The position numbers and the translations under genes were made by a program. Shown piece after piece: positions 22,894-33,007 of a stretch of DNA of 41,455 nucleotides; within the stretch, counting starts at the first letter, position 1; each line of letters starts with the position of its first letter. The notes beneath the pieces are model-generated. The model did no database searches. It was not told the origin of the DNA and saw nothing but the letters and a program-made list of their open reading frames with translations. Source of the DNA: Saprolegnia diclina VS20 (Eukaryota; Oomycota; Saprolegniomycetes; Saprolegniales; Saprolegniaceae). The stretch is taken from NCBI RefSeq assembly GCF_000281045.1, contig NW_008246150.1, positions 90,177 to 131,631 on the forward strand, read 5' to 3'.

Positions 22894-23679
22894 GCGTGTA
22901 AATGCAAAAGAAACAATGAAGGAGACTCGCGCTTTTGTACACACCGAGGTACACGGACACGACGCTGCATATGGGAGCTAGACGATATGATAGGGCCAGT
23001 AGAAAGTTCTCAATATGTCTGTTGCACGGTGGCACCACGTCCTGGGACACTCGAGACGCACCAATCGGCGCCGAGGGCGCGTACGTCGGTGGTACTATGA
23101 AGGACCGATTATTATAGTACAACGTAATCTAACGTTACGTGCATCGTTGTCTCGAGCGTGGATGATTCGGGACGCAAGTTGTTGCACTTCCCGCAGCGTG
23201 GCAGGGGTAGGGTACACTCGTCTTTCACACGACACGGAGAGGACACGTGCTTCCCAAGACTCCATGACGTGACACGAACACGTCGAGGACTATGCCCGAC
23301 GCTAGATAATACATCTACCCACACAACTATGATAGCACGTAGAGGCGGGCAGTTTGTGTGTTGCACTGTTGCGAAGATAGTAACGCGCCATGTGAAGCCG
23401 AAACGGTCGACTCGGCGTACGTCGGTGGTACGATGTACAAGTATTGTTGATCCCTGCAAACGTATGACTAACCTTGGCCACTTGGTACCACGCTTTCGGA
23501 TCCTACACTACCGCAATCGCCGTCGCGTCCCAGTGGTCAAGCGCTGTATCCGGATACCGGTTGCTTCGGATGTGCTTGTGTTTAAAACACTTGCCAAGTG
23601 TTGAAAACACCGCATGCCTAATTAGGACATAATGCCGAATTAGGAAGCGCCAGCCACGAGGGCCAATAAAGATTCGGCG
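22894..23679. other. Intergenic, no gene recognised
   Basis: Divergent region between the secreted-protein gene and the TFIIIC gene. A 16-nt string GCGTACGTCGGTGGTA occurs at about 23080 and 23416. The palindrome CCTAATTAGG lies about 55-65 nt before ATG 23680. Confidence 0.4.
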
Positions 23680-25519
23680 ATGGAGGAGCCGCGGCTGACG
23701 CTGGCGATCCCCAAGACGGAGGCGCTCTGCGTCGAGATGCCGATGCTCTTCAAGGATGTGGCGAAGGCGCCTGCGTACTTTGGCGGCATGCAGAACCTCT
23801 CGACGATCCAGGAGACCAAGACGCCGTTCCTGCCCATCAAGCTGCGGCCGGGCGAGCCCAACTGCAAGCCGATCTTCGCCGACCGCGCCAAGACGCAGAC
23901 GTTCGTGCTCAAGGTCACAAAGAAGCGACCGCACGAGCCATGCACGGCGGCGATCACGGCCATCACGAGCGAAAAGTTTGTCTGCGAAGGCATGGCCGAC
24001 TACCAGTACTTTGCCGCGCCCAAGTACCTCGAGAGCATGGCCGCGCCCGTGAGCAAGAAGCTCTTGCTCTACCGCACCATTTCGTCGCCGAGCGAGCTCG
24101 AGCTCGTGCCCGAAGTCTTCTCGCGCGTCGACCTCCCGATACGGTACGAGTTCAAGCAGCGCCCCAAGTTCAAGGAGCGCGAGCCGGGCGACGATGCATC
24201 GCCGACGACCAAGGTCACAGGGCGCGGTGTCCAGTACGTCAACTTTCGCACCGACAAGGACGTGCCGCAGTTCCAAGGCCCGCAGAGCATGCCCAAGACG
24301 CGCGGTAGCATCCACGGTTTCCTCTTCCAGCGTCGCTCATCATGCTCGACTAGGGATTCCGGCCGAGCTCGAAGAGCAAGTGCTCACGTTCATTCGACAA
24401 AAGCTCGACGAACGACCGATCTGGCACCGCCACAAGGTTGCTGCTCGTCACTTCTATGATACTCATCGCTACGTAGCTTTTCGAGAACGTCCCGGCCGCC
24501 GAGCGTCGCGTCGCCCTGCGCTTCCTTCCGTACATGTGCTACATCTTCCTCAGCGGGCCATGGCGGGGCATGTGGGTGCGCATGGGCTACGACCCGCGAA
24601 CAACGCCATCCTCGGCGCTCTACCAGGTACATCCATCGACTCCGCCATTTTGACACAACTTGAACGGGCTAGATGCTGGAAATTCGAGGCAACCGCGAGC
24701 TTGTGCTGTCGACTGTCAGCACGCAGAAGAAGAAGATCTCGCGCAACAAGTTCACGTCCCGCCTCTCGACCGTGGTCCAGTCGATGGACGCCGAAGACGA
24801 CGTCGCGCTCCACTTCAAGCAAAAGAAGCGGCACAACCGAAGCAAGTCGACGGTCAAGACGGCGCCCTTGGCCGACCTCGACGATGACGCGCCGACGCAC
24901 CTCATTTATGGCATTCCACTGAGTACTGGTTACTTTCATATTCAGCTCTGCGACCTCCGCGAGAACAACCCGTCGATCAACGCGGCCATGACGCCGTTCG
25001 ACACCCAGTACGCTCTTGATCGATTGAAACATTGATACAAAGCGCTGCACTAGCATGCGACAATCGGCGAGCATTCTCTCGGGCTGGTACCCGTCGTGCA
25101 TGTTTGCGACGCTGCGCGAGATGCTTCGGTTCCACATTGCGACCGTGGTAAGTTGAATATTGTCATCGAATCGTAAGACAAGTTGCACATGACATGTGAA
25201 CTAGGTGGGCCGACCCGCGGAAGAGCTTGCGATGCGCCAAAAGCACATTCGGGCGCTGGAACGGGCGATGTTGAATGATCTAGCGGCGCGCGGGGACGTT
25301 GACAGCGATGACAACACCAAACGACCGTCGACTACAACTGGCGACGACGGGGACGCGCCTGCTGACGAAGCGACGGCCGACGAAGCAACGGCCGATGAAG
25401 TCAACAGCGCCGACGAAGACGACGGCGATGACGACGACGACGACGATGACGATGCTGATGCTGGCGACGAGGAAGAGACCAAGCAAGATGATAGCGTCGC
25501 GACCGTCATTGCTCTCTAA
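23680..25519 (+). CDS. GTF3C5: TFIIIC subunit, GTF3C5/Tfc1 (tau95) family
   Basis: Six exons: 23680-24304, 24354-24436, 24477-24626, 24673-25007, 25054-25147 and 25205-25519, with introns of 40-57 nt; 533 aa, near the human length. TFIIIC binds the A and B boxes of tRNA genes and recruits TFIIIB for RNA polymerase III. Family marks: the N-terminal dimerisation part with PMLFKDVAKAPAYFGGM, PFLPIKLRPGEPNCKPIF and TFVLKVTKKRP; LPIRYEFKQRPKF; then the DNA-binding part with LDERPIWHRHK, FLPYMCYIFLSGPWRGMWVR and GYDPRTTPSSALYQ; and FHIQLCDLRENNP further on. The tail is strongly acidic with a run of Asp, as in many family members. The splice joins restore the family pattern exactly at RPIWHRHK|LFENVP, which gives confidence in the exon model. 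Nuclear. Confidence 0.87.
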
Positions 25520-25883
25520 GTCCTAGCACAAAGGCGGTCAACCCTCGGCTGGTGCTGTTCTAAGACTTTGGTTGGGATCATTAGGCCGCCGCAGTAGGCA
25601 GATGCATAGTCGTATCGTGACGAAACACAGCTGTCAACGCTGCGATGACAACGGGTCGTCGTTACCCTAAACCTAATCTGCAATTATCGACCACGGCCTC
25701 ACTGCGCCATGCATGACCGACTAGAACGACACCGTCTCTCCCGTCCAGCATGCTGCAGTCAACAATTGCTAGTTCAATACTTTCATTCGAGATTCATTAT
25801 AAAAAGATACTAGAGCTGCACATGACGACGCTGCATCTGCCACTGAATACACATTGTCGTTCATTGTTGAGTGCATTGAGAAG
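25520..25883. other. Intergenic, convergent gene ends
   Basis: No gene seen. A short telomere-like ACCCTAAACCTAATC occurs at about 25665-25679. Confidence 0.45.
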
Positions 25884-26780
25884 CTAGTCGTGCTTGGCCA
25901 AGAACGGGTTGACCGCCGTCTTCCACTCGACGTCGGCAAACGTGTGGTTGACATCGCGGTGGTTGGCCTCGTCGGCGCGAATGCACTTGATCATGTCCAG
26001 GACGGTCGCGGTCTCGGGCAGCTTGTAGTAGTTGCGTGCGATCAGCGGCGCAATGTCCGTGTCCCAATGGTCGACATGGCCGTTCTCAATGTCTTGGACG
26101 AGCGCCGTGTACGTGTGGACGGCCTCTTCCTCGAGGTACCCCACGAAGCGGTGGCACGTCTTGGGCGACGTCAGGTACGCGAGAAAGAACACGTTAAAGA
26201 AGACGCCTTGCGCGCCGAGCACAAAGAGGCGGAAGAGCGGACCTGGCGACTTCATGTTGAGGAAGATGAGCAGATGCATGCGCTCGTTCTCAGCCTCCTC
26301 GAGGAGCGTGTGGATCCAGCCCTGGTCCCGCTGCATCGTGCGCAGCGAGCGGAGATGGCGGGCCATGCCGGCGACCATGCCAGGAACACCGGCAACCGTC
26401 TCGAGAAAGAGCGCGCGGTTGACCCAGTCCCCAGCCTTCATGCCGCCGCCCGGGCCCTTGTAGCGCGAGACAAAGTCAAAGCCGGAGCGCATGACGCGGA
26501 TGGCGAAGAGGGCCACCTTGGCGTGCATCTCGACGGGCTCGCGGTGCGTCGGGTGGATCTTGGCGAGGTCTTCGGGACTGTAGATGGCGTGCGGGATCGG
26601 GTTTTCCCATGTTTGCGGTACGGTGGCCCACGACTGGATCTTGGTGTCGGCAAAGTGGCCGTCGGTCTTGGGGTGCGTCTTGAAGTGGTTGGCTTCGATG
26701 AGCGATGGGGCGGAAGCGCGGACCGCGCTAAAGGACCGGACCGAGACGCGCGACGTGGTGCGGAGGAGCGACGCGTGCAT
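25884..26780 (-). CDS. AOX: Alternative oxidase, copy 1
   Basis: A single exon of 298 aa. AOX is a di-iron ubiquinol oxidase of the inner mitochondrial membrane that passes electrons to oxygen without proton pumping. The N terminus (MHASLLRTTSRVSVRSFSAV) is a mitochondrial presequence. All four iron-ligand motifs are present: LETVAGVPGM, EEAENERMHLL, YLEEEAVHTYT and DEANHRDVNHT. The two hydrophobic helices surround FVLGAQGVFFNVFFLAYL. It differs from copy 2 (28294-29190) at only three residues: Phe/Ala and Gly/Ser in the segment ALFAIRVMRSGFDF, and the final Asp/Asn. The match continues about 45 nt upstream of ATG but stops at the stop codon. The two copies are divergent. Confidence 0.96.
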   Translation of the reverse strand: MHASLLRTTSRVSVRSFSAVRASAPSLIEANHFKTHPKTDGHFADTKIQSWATVPQTWENPIPHAIYSPEDLAKIHPTHREPVEMHAKVALFAIRVMRSGFDFVSRYKGPGGGMKAGDWVNRALFLETVAGVPGMVAGMARHLRSLRTMQRDQGWIHTLLEEAENERMHLLIFLNMKSPGPLFRLFVLGAQGVFFNVFFLAYLTSPKTCHRFVGYLEEEAVHTYTALVQDIENGHVDHWDTDIAPLIARNYYKLPETATVLDMIKCIRADEANHRDVNHTFADVEWKTAVNPFLAKHD

Positions 26781-28293
26781 CGTGGAGAGGAGTGTTGTTG
26801 CAAGTGTTGGAAATTGAATAATGCGTCGGGTTCGGCCGTTGTTACATCGATGACGTGGCAACGTGTGACGCAAGGTGGCGTGATCATGACCACCTACGCA
26901 TGCATCATACGTACACTATATCAGGTCGTGGTGGGACAGGCCGACAATTTGCGCTGTGCTTGACATTGCGTGCCTTGCGTTTATGGCTGCGCATTTTAGG
27001 ACAGTCGTGAATGGGAATGAGCATTGTGGCTGTGATAGAGACTACGCACGCACCCAGTACACAATTTAGACCCACAGGCTTGCGTGCCAAAATATATACA
27101 CTATTTCCGTTGATTCTGGATCGAAAGTCGACGAGCCAATCACAGCGTCGGTGAAGTCGGGCGAACGTAAAGTGCAACTTGAAGCTCTTGTCCCAAACGT
27201 CGTGTCGCGGGATGTGCTTCGACGACGGACCTCCTTGCTCGACGGCCGTGTTCACTCGGTCGCTTTCTTTGGCGAGCTCCCTCCACCGCCTACTCGTGAG
27301 CGGCGCGAGCTGCGAGCTTGGGTGTCTCGATGATGCGCGTTTCTTTCACAAGCTATCAAGCTTTCGAATGCAATCAAGCAAATGATAGCTTGTTGCGGAA
27401 GACCATGTCTTGGTAGTAGCCGGTCCACGAGGTTACTGACTCACCCTCTCTTTTTCTCGTGCCAGTGCGCGTGAGCCTTGACAATACTCAAGCGCGAATG
27501 CGTACACTATTGTCATCGATGGGTTGCCAACATACACATAGTGCCACATGGAAATGAGCTACGTACCGTCATGGACGTGATCACTCGAAAATAAATCCAC
27601 CGTGCGACATCTGCGTTGGCGATTTCCCCGCTGATCATCGCATGCGATTCGCCGGTTGCCCTCGGCCTTGAAGTTGCACGGAGCGGTAAATAATTCATTT
27701 CAACTAGAAATGGAAAGGCTCGACATCCCAACCGTACTTGCATTCTACGACCACCTTGTGTAATCGACTCGAAATCAGCTAACCAGTGGTGAAAACCAAC
27801 AACGTCATAAAGGCACGGCGTCAACCTGCACAGGACCCAAGACGATGACGTGCAAGCACTTGCGCGTCGCACGCACTGAACCGAAACGATGTTGGCGTAA
27901 TGTTGTTTGCGGATAGCTCGTTGCTCGGCAATCGTCTTTGCCCTTGGCCCTTTTACCGCAGCGCAGATACGTGCAATCAACCCACGACGCCGGCGAAGCC
28001 CGAACGGTGGTGAACGATTTAACGTCGACGACGCGCCGCATCCAAGATGCAAATTGCGTTGACACGGATCAACAATCGCAGTGGGACACGAGGCCGTGCC
28101 ACGTTCACCGCGCTTCCCTGCACCGGCCATTGGACGGTCGAAATGGCCGGCCCATGCGACATGCCCGCCACATCCGTCTCCATCGCACAACATGTGTTTT
28201 ACCATCGAGAGGCGACACTCCATCGTCCTTGCCATCCTAGTCAGATTCCTCACTATTCAATTTCCAGCACTTGCAGCAACACTCCTCTCCACG
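26781..28293. other. Spacer between the two head-to-head alternative oxidase genes
   Basis: A 1.5-kb divergent spacer. The first and last ~45 nt are the matching AOX leaders, with TATTCAATTTCC initiator-like sequence. The centre has no recognised gene. A minus-strand frame at 28065-27805 (WVDCTYLRCGKRAKGKDD and following) looks somewhat protein-like, with broken continuation in other frames down to about 27513. It could be a decayed mobile element or an old gene. I cannot assign it. Confidence 0.4.
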
Positions 28294-29190
28294 ATGCACG
28301 CGTCGCTCCTCCGCACCACGTCGCGCGTCTCGGTCCGGTCCTTTAGCGCGGTCCGCGCTTCCGCCCCGTCGCTCATCGAAGCCAACCACTTCAAGACGCA
28401 CCCCAAGACCGACGGCCACTTTGCCGACACCAAGATCCAGTCGTGGGCCACCGTACCGCAAACATGGGAAAACCCGATCCCGCACGCCATCTACAGTCCC
28501 GAAGACCTCGCCAAGATCCACCCGACGCACCGCGAGCCCGTCGAGATGCACGCCAAAGTCGCCCTCGCCGCCATCCGCGTCATGCGCTCCAGCTTTGACT
28601 TTGTCTCACGCTACAAGGGCCCGGGCGGCGGCATGAAGGCTGGGGACTGGGTCAACCGCGCGCTCTTCCTCGAGACGGTCGCCGGTGTCCCCGGCATGGT
28701 CGCCGGCATGGCCCGCCACCTCCGCTCGCTGCGCACGATGCAGCGGGACCAGGGCTGGATCCACACGCTCCTCGAGGAGGCCGAGAACGAGCGCATGCAT
28801 CTGCTCATCTTCCTCAACATGAAGTCGCCAGGTCCGCTCTTCCGCCTCTTTGTACTCGGCGCGCAAGGCGTCTTCTTCAACGTGTTCTTCCTCGCGTACC
28901 TAACGTCGCCCAAGACGTGCCACCGCTTCGTGGGGTACCTCGAGGAAGAGGCCGTCCACACGTACACGGCGCTCGTCCAAGACATTGAGAACGGCCATGT
29001 CGACCATTGGGACACGGACATTGCGCCGCTGATCGCACGCAACTACTACAAGCTGCCCGAGACCGCGACCGTCCTGGACATGATCAAGTGCATTCGCGCC
29101 GACGAGGCCAACCACCGCGATGTCAACCACACGTTTGCCGACGTCGAGTGGAAGACGGCGGTCAACCCGTTCTTGGCCAAGCACAACTAG
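28294..29190 (+). CDS. AOX: Alternative oxidase, copy 2
   Basis: A single exon of 298 aa, identical to copy 1 (26780-25884) except for three residues (Ala for Phe and Ser for Gly in the segment ALAAIRVMRSSFDF, and a final Asn for Asp). Presequence and the four di-iron motifs are intact, so both copies should be active. The 5' leader matches for about 45 nt (TATTCAATTTCCAGCACTTG), while the 3' flanks are unrelated. Head-to-head order with a 1.5-kb spacer would allow shared regulation, for example induction by respiratory stress, which is how AOX behaves in other organisms (inference). Confidence 0.96.
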   Translation: MHASLLRTTSRVSVRSFSAVRASAPSLIEANHFKTHPKTDGHFADTKIQSWATVPQTWENPIPHAIYSPEDLAKIHPTHREPVEMHAKVALAAIRVMRSSFDFVSRYKGPGGGMKAGDWVNRALFLETVAGVPGMVAGMARHLRSLRTMQRDQGWIHTLLEEAENERMHLLIFLNMKSPGPLFRLFVLGAQGVFFNVFFLAYLTSPKTCHRFVGYLEEEAVHTYTALVQDIENGHVDHWDTDIAPLIARNYYKLPETATVLDMIKCIRADEANHRDVNHTFADVEWKTAVNPFLAKHN

Positions 29191-29415
29191 AGCTTGAATC
29201 AACAAACCTTGTAGAACTACGCACCACACTATACATGCTTTTCTTTGATGAGTACTAGAACATTTTGTTTTTTGGCGAAGCTCTTGCATCGTCTACCGGA
29301 GGGATCGGGCGTGGGGCAAAATGCATGGCCGCATCAGGTCCTTGAGACTGAGAGCTTTGCGACGGAAGTGCTTGCATATCAACGACATGTCCTCGGCTAC
29401 GTCGTGGTGTCTAGG

Positions 29416-30168
29416 TTAGTGTTCCCCCGCCGTGAAGTATCGCTGTGGGTATTTTGCACCGCGAATGTAAAAGTCGGCGTCCCGCGCTGTCAAGGCGAAC
29501 GCCGGTCGCGCCATAGACGCCTCAAGCGCGGCCGAGAGCAGCGGAATGTCGTCGCCAAGCACGCGCACCTTGCGGTAGTGCTGCAGCAAAATATCAAACC
29601 GGAAAAGGAACGTCATGATGTTGATCTCGGCGCTGCTAAAACGGTCGCCTAGCAGGTACGGACCCTTGGCCCGGAACGCAGCTGCGTGCTCACGGTAGAT
29701 GCGCTCGAGGCCTTGGAGCGACGCGCGCATCTCGGCCTCCAGCGCTGGCATCTTGGCGTCGTCGCTGTTGTGCAAGATGGCGTAGAACCGGCTCGGCTCA
29801 AACTTGGCGACCGCCAGCTGCGCGAGGGCGGCGAGGCGCGGGGCGTCGGCGCAGTAGAGCTTTCCGCCGTTGACCTTGGCGTCAATGTACTGCGAGATGA
29901 TGGTCGACTCGTACACGGGCTCGCCGTCGTCAAGGAGGAACGGGACAGTACCAAAGCGGTTAAAGTCCGTCTTGTAGCTCTCGGGCATGGCTGTGAGCGA
30001 GATGCCAATCATGTCAAAGGCAGCGTCGACCTCGACCGCGGTCCAGAGCGCGCGGTGGCCAAAGGGGCAGACAAGACTGTTGAAGAGGTGGAGCTTGCCG
30101 TCCTGCGTCTGGAAGGAGGCGAGCGTGGTGGCGTCGAGCGACGTGTACTCGATGATGTCAAGGCGCAT
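29416..30168 (-). CDS. Glutathione S-transferase, Cys-type (omega/lambda-like)
   Basis: 250 aa from ATG 30168. The N-terminal thioredoxin-like fold has NSLVCPFGHRALWTAVEVDA, whose CPFG places a Cys where omega- and lambda-type GSTs have their catalytic residue. TVPFLLDDGEPVYESTIISQYID is the glutathione-binding cis-Pro/Glu-Ser segment. The helical C-terminal domain includes GPYLLGDRFSSAEINIMTFLFRFD. Such enzymes act as thioltransferases or dehydroascorbate reductases. The frame extends upstream to ATG 30276, giving MFLRRPVHLLARGCPRW and more, which looks like a mitochondrial presequence (286 aa in all). Two start sites could give cytosolic and mitochondrial forms. The transposon at 30354 begins 186 bp upstream of ATG 30168, and only 78 bp from ATG 30276. 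Confidence 0.88.
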   Translation of the reverse strand: MRLDIIEYTSLDATTLASFQTQDGKLHLFNSLVCPFGHRALWTAVEVDAAFDMIGISLTAMPESYKTDFNRFGTVPFLLDDGEPVYESTIISQYIDAKVNGGKLYCADAPRLAALAQLAVAKFEPSRFYAILHNSDDAKMPALEAEMRASLQGLERIYREHAAAFRAKGPYLLGDRFSSAEINIMTFLFRFDILLQHYRKVRVLGDDIPLLSAALEASMARPAFALTARDADFYIRGAKYPQRYFTAGEH

Positions 30169-30343
30169 GCTGGTGGAGGTCTGGAACAATCTGGTTGGAG
30201 AGAAGAGTTGGGTTGTGAATGGCAGCCAACGAGGACACCCTCGGGCCAAAAGATGCACGGGACGACGCAAAAACATTGGAAGATGGGAAGAATCGAGACG
30301 TTGGCCGTTGAAGCCGTTGAACCTTGACATTTCGAAGCTTGCT

Positions 30344-30353
30344 GGATCGGCCA
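30344..30353. repeat. Target site duplication, left (GGATCGGCCA)
   Basis: A perfect 10-bp match to 35565-35574, flanking the terminal inverted repeats. MULE insertions typically duplicate 8-11 bp. Confidence 0.9.
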
Positions 30354-30421
30354 GAGGAGATCAATTAAAGCTTAGGTTCATCCGATTTTAGCAATTAAAG
30401 CTTAGCATGAGTGTCGCATAA
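30354..30421. repeat. Left terminal inverted repeat, 68 bp
   Basis: Starts GAGGAGATCAATTAAAG and is the exact reverse complement of 35497-35564. It contains the 14-mer CAATTAAAGCTTAG twice (about 30362 and 30392), which could be a doubled transposase contact. Confidence 0.95.
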
Positions 30422-30476
30422 TTTAGTAATATGCAACACATCAGGCTTCGAGCTCCTTTGAATAGAAGCACCGAGA

Positions 30477-30728
30477 GCACTAGTGCCTCAATACAATCAG
30501 CAAAGCGTGTGGAAGCACTAGTGCTACGGACCAGAAGCACTAGTGCTTTCAGACGATGAGACATGGAGTACACACGCCATGTGACCTTGTGAAAAGGCAT
30601 GAAAGAGCGGGAAACACTGTTTCGAGCACTGTTTCGAGCACTGTTTGAAGCACTGTTTGAGGCACTGTTTGGGGGCATGGTTGTTGCGCGCACTGGTGCT
30701 AACTGTGTAGCACCAGTGCTACACAGTT
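30477..30728. repeat. Left subterminal palindrome cluster
   Basis: GCACTAGTGC at 30477, 30515 and 30537. Variants GCACTGGTGC at 30690 and GCACCAGTGC at 30710, the latter centred in a near-perfect 28-bp palindrome (30701-30728). Between them, 30612-30671 holds about five copies of an 11-12-bp unit containing CACTGTTT. Confidence 0.85.
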
Positions 30729-30884
30729 ACGAGTAGACGGCATTTTGGATTGCCACGTCATCTATATTGCGTGTGGCGAACAATCGTTTAGTCAGTCAAG
30801 CTGGGATATACAGTGCTAGTACCAGTAGAAGCAACAGACCCGAAGATGCTAATCTAGTTTTCAGCCGTAGAGCTCGCGATGAGT

Positions 30885-32720
30885 TCAATCAATTTTTCCA
30901 TTAAGAAGCGACTTAATCATGTATCCGCGGTACGAAGCACATAAATTGTCTGTGAGCGTGTGCACGTCAACTGGAGAGGACATGGCGTAGCGCTCGGCCA
31001 CAGCTGCGAGGTACACGCCGCAATCGAAATTGTTCTTCTGGCGCAGGGCAACAAAACTCACTGGCCAGTCGTCCTGACGAGCAACGGATCCGAACTCTGT
31101 GCGGGGTGCCTTCTTCTTGTGGAGCTTGATGGTGGTGTCGATACGGTTGAGTACCTTCTTCAGCTCCTTCGAGTCCCACGGCCACGAGTCGTAAACGAAC
31201 ACCTTGTTCTCGTTGACGGCAACGACGGCAAGGGCCCAATGCGCGCGGTTGATGTTGGTTGGTAAGAGCACGTAGTCGTAGGCCATCCAGTTTCGCTTCT
31301 TGTGCAGAACTGGACCCGCCCGTTGGCAGTCGGTCGCCCACGACGTGCTGTCCAGACACAAAAGTCTGGAAGGCTTGGAATGCACTTCGTTCGACAACGC
31401 TGTGACCATGAACAGCCACGTGTTGATACTCTATGAGCAAAAAATGCGTGAGGTACGCATTTATGGAAGACATCGCGTCGCACATCGTCGTAGAGCCAGC
31501 GGTCGTACGCAATGTCCTTGAGCATGGTAGAAGTGACTCGATGCGGTCCTATGAGACGCCAGAGGTTATTAGTGGAAGGGGGAACAATACTGAGAGCGAC
31601 GGTACCGACAGTCTGCAGCGCGGGCTCGTTTTCGTCGACGCGCCGATACGAATTGCCGTTGACGACCATCCTAGGTAGTCTTGTCTTTTTTTCCTTGGCG
31701 TCCGCGTCAATGAGCTTCTTGAATTTAGTGCGCTTGTACACGAAAAAATCCACCAATGCGTCGTTGACCGCCGACGCGGCTGCTTGAGGGACGTCATTGA
31801 TCTACGTTAGACAGCATCAACGAGGAGCGACGTTACGACTGAACAGTACAGTCGCTTCACGTAGACGATGTGACAGGTCTTCGACGATTGCCTGGCTTGC
31901 GTATAGCTCGTGCTACGATTATTTTTTGTATGACGGCGTTGTCAGGGTTATGACGTACCTCCAAAACGTTGGCCCGGGTCGTCAGATGCTCTGCGCGTTC
32001 ATGGAGCAGGTGCTCATTGACGCGCAAGTCCATGTTCTCGAAATGAAGACTCAAGGTACAGCGCTCAGTCTAGTAGAGTACATGGGTCGAGCACCAATAC
32101 CATTTTACCTTACAGAGCGTGTCAATTCGTCGACAACACCGTAGAGCTTCGACACTACGACGTCCAGCTCCGGTGTGACGACGCGCGTGGACTGGAGCGG
32201 ACTCGGCTCGTTAGCGCTTCTGCCGTAAGTCGCTTCCACGGCCATTTGCGTGAGTACATGAAGGCCAGCGCTGTCGCTCTCGCTGTCGTCGAAAGATTGC
32301 GAGCACCGTCTCTTCGTGTCGCGGCCCGCGTCGTCGGTGGGAGGCGGCTGCCGCCGCTTAGACGTGCTGCGCACAACGTCAAAGAGTGCAGTTTCAGGTG
32401 GCGCTGCGAACGGATCGACGCGCTCACACGCCTCTGGGGGGTGATTATGACGCCACACCTCGTCCGTGACGACAAAGCATCCATCGGGTTGACGGTGGAG
32501 TTGGAGGCTAGCGGCACACAAGTCCTCGCCGTGCGCTATGGCCTTCGAGTTCTTGTACTTACACCAATACTGCCTTCCGTTTGACTCCTTGCGGCGCGTA
32601 GCCCCACGTGATTGCAGAGAAATACCTCTTGAAAGCGGCCCGCGCAGCCAAGAACGCCTCGAACGACGGGAATCGTGTGCCGTGCGTGTCGCCAAACGAG
32701 ATGGCGGCGACCCTCGACAT
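30885..32720 (-). CDS. Ulp1/C48-type SUMO-protease-like protein of the transposon
   Basis: Proposed exons: 32720-32563, 32507-32109, 32049-31959, 31912-31850, 31801-31484 and 31430-30885; introns are 46-59 nt and the sum is 524 aa without a stop. The N-terminal part has FPSFEAFLAARAAFKRYF and a zinc-finger-like DGCFVVTDEVWRHNHPP (FLYWCH/FAR1-like). A coiled-coil region follows (LHERAEHLTTRANVLE, ELYASQAIVEDLSHRLREA). The C-terminal 180 residues are the peptidase: RWLYDDSINTWLF, YDYVLLPTNINRAHWALAVV (His), VFVYDSWPW (Asp) and RQKNNFDCGVYLA (Gln and catalytic Cys), all intact. Such proteases cleave SUMO or related conjugates. The first intron is uncertain: retained, its other frame reads GRQYWCKYKNSKAIAHGEDLC, which would complete the zinc finger (see findings). 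Confidence 0.8.
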
Positions 32721-32748
32721 TGCAAAGTAGTCGTGGAGCACCACCCAA

Positions 32749-32973
32749 GCACTAGTGCTTTCGATGTTTCGTCATCATATCACCCAACACTTCTCCCACA
32801 AAGCACTAGTGCTTTCATGTAGCACTAGTGCTTCACAGTGCAGTAGCCGTAAAGCACTGATGCTTAGTCACCATATCACCCAAAGCACTAGTGCTTTCAT
32901 GTAGCACTAGTGCTTCACAAGAATAAATGGTTAGGAGGCGACGGTCGTTCATCGATCTGTGTCGCACCAGTGC
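32749..32973. promoter_or_regulatory. Central palindrome cluster in the bidirectional promoter of the transposon
   Basis: GCACTAGTGC at 32749, 32803, 32822, 32885 and 32904, with variants GCACTGATGC (32854) and GCACCAGTGC (32964). A 37-nt block with two palindromes is itself duplicated with an 82-nt period (32801 and 32883). The cluster begins 29 nt before the ULP-gene ATG and ends 35 nt before the transposase ATG, so it must overlap both promoters. Confidence 0.8.
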
Positions 32974-33007
32974 TCCGAGACTTGGTGTCATACCAAATTA
33001 AGGTGCC

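Noticed and set aside
24936-24958. Possible 20-25-nt intron in the TFIIIC gene (gtactggtt...attcag)
   Set aside because: Far below the 40-nt minimum seen in all other introns, and the frame is open through it.
25854-26963. A 369-codon plus-strand frame over AOX copy 1
   Set aside because: Antisense of a clear alternative oxidase; the mirrored shadow frame also appears opposite copy 2.
30885-32720. Two frameshifts in the ULP gene around 31430-31490
   Set aside because: A canonical 53-nt intron (31483-31431) joins RWLYDD to SINTWLF, restoring the family pattern with no frameshift.
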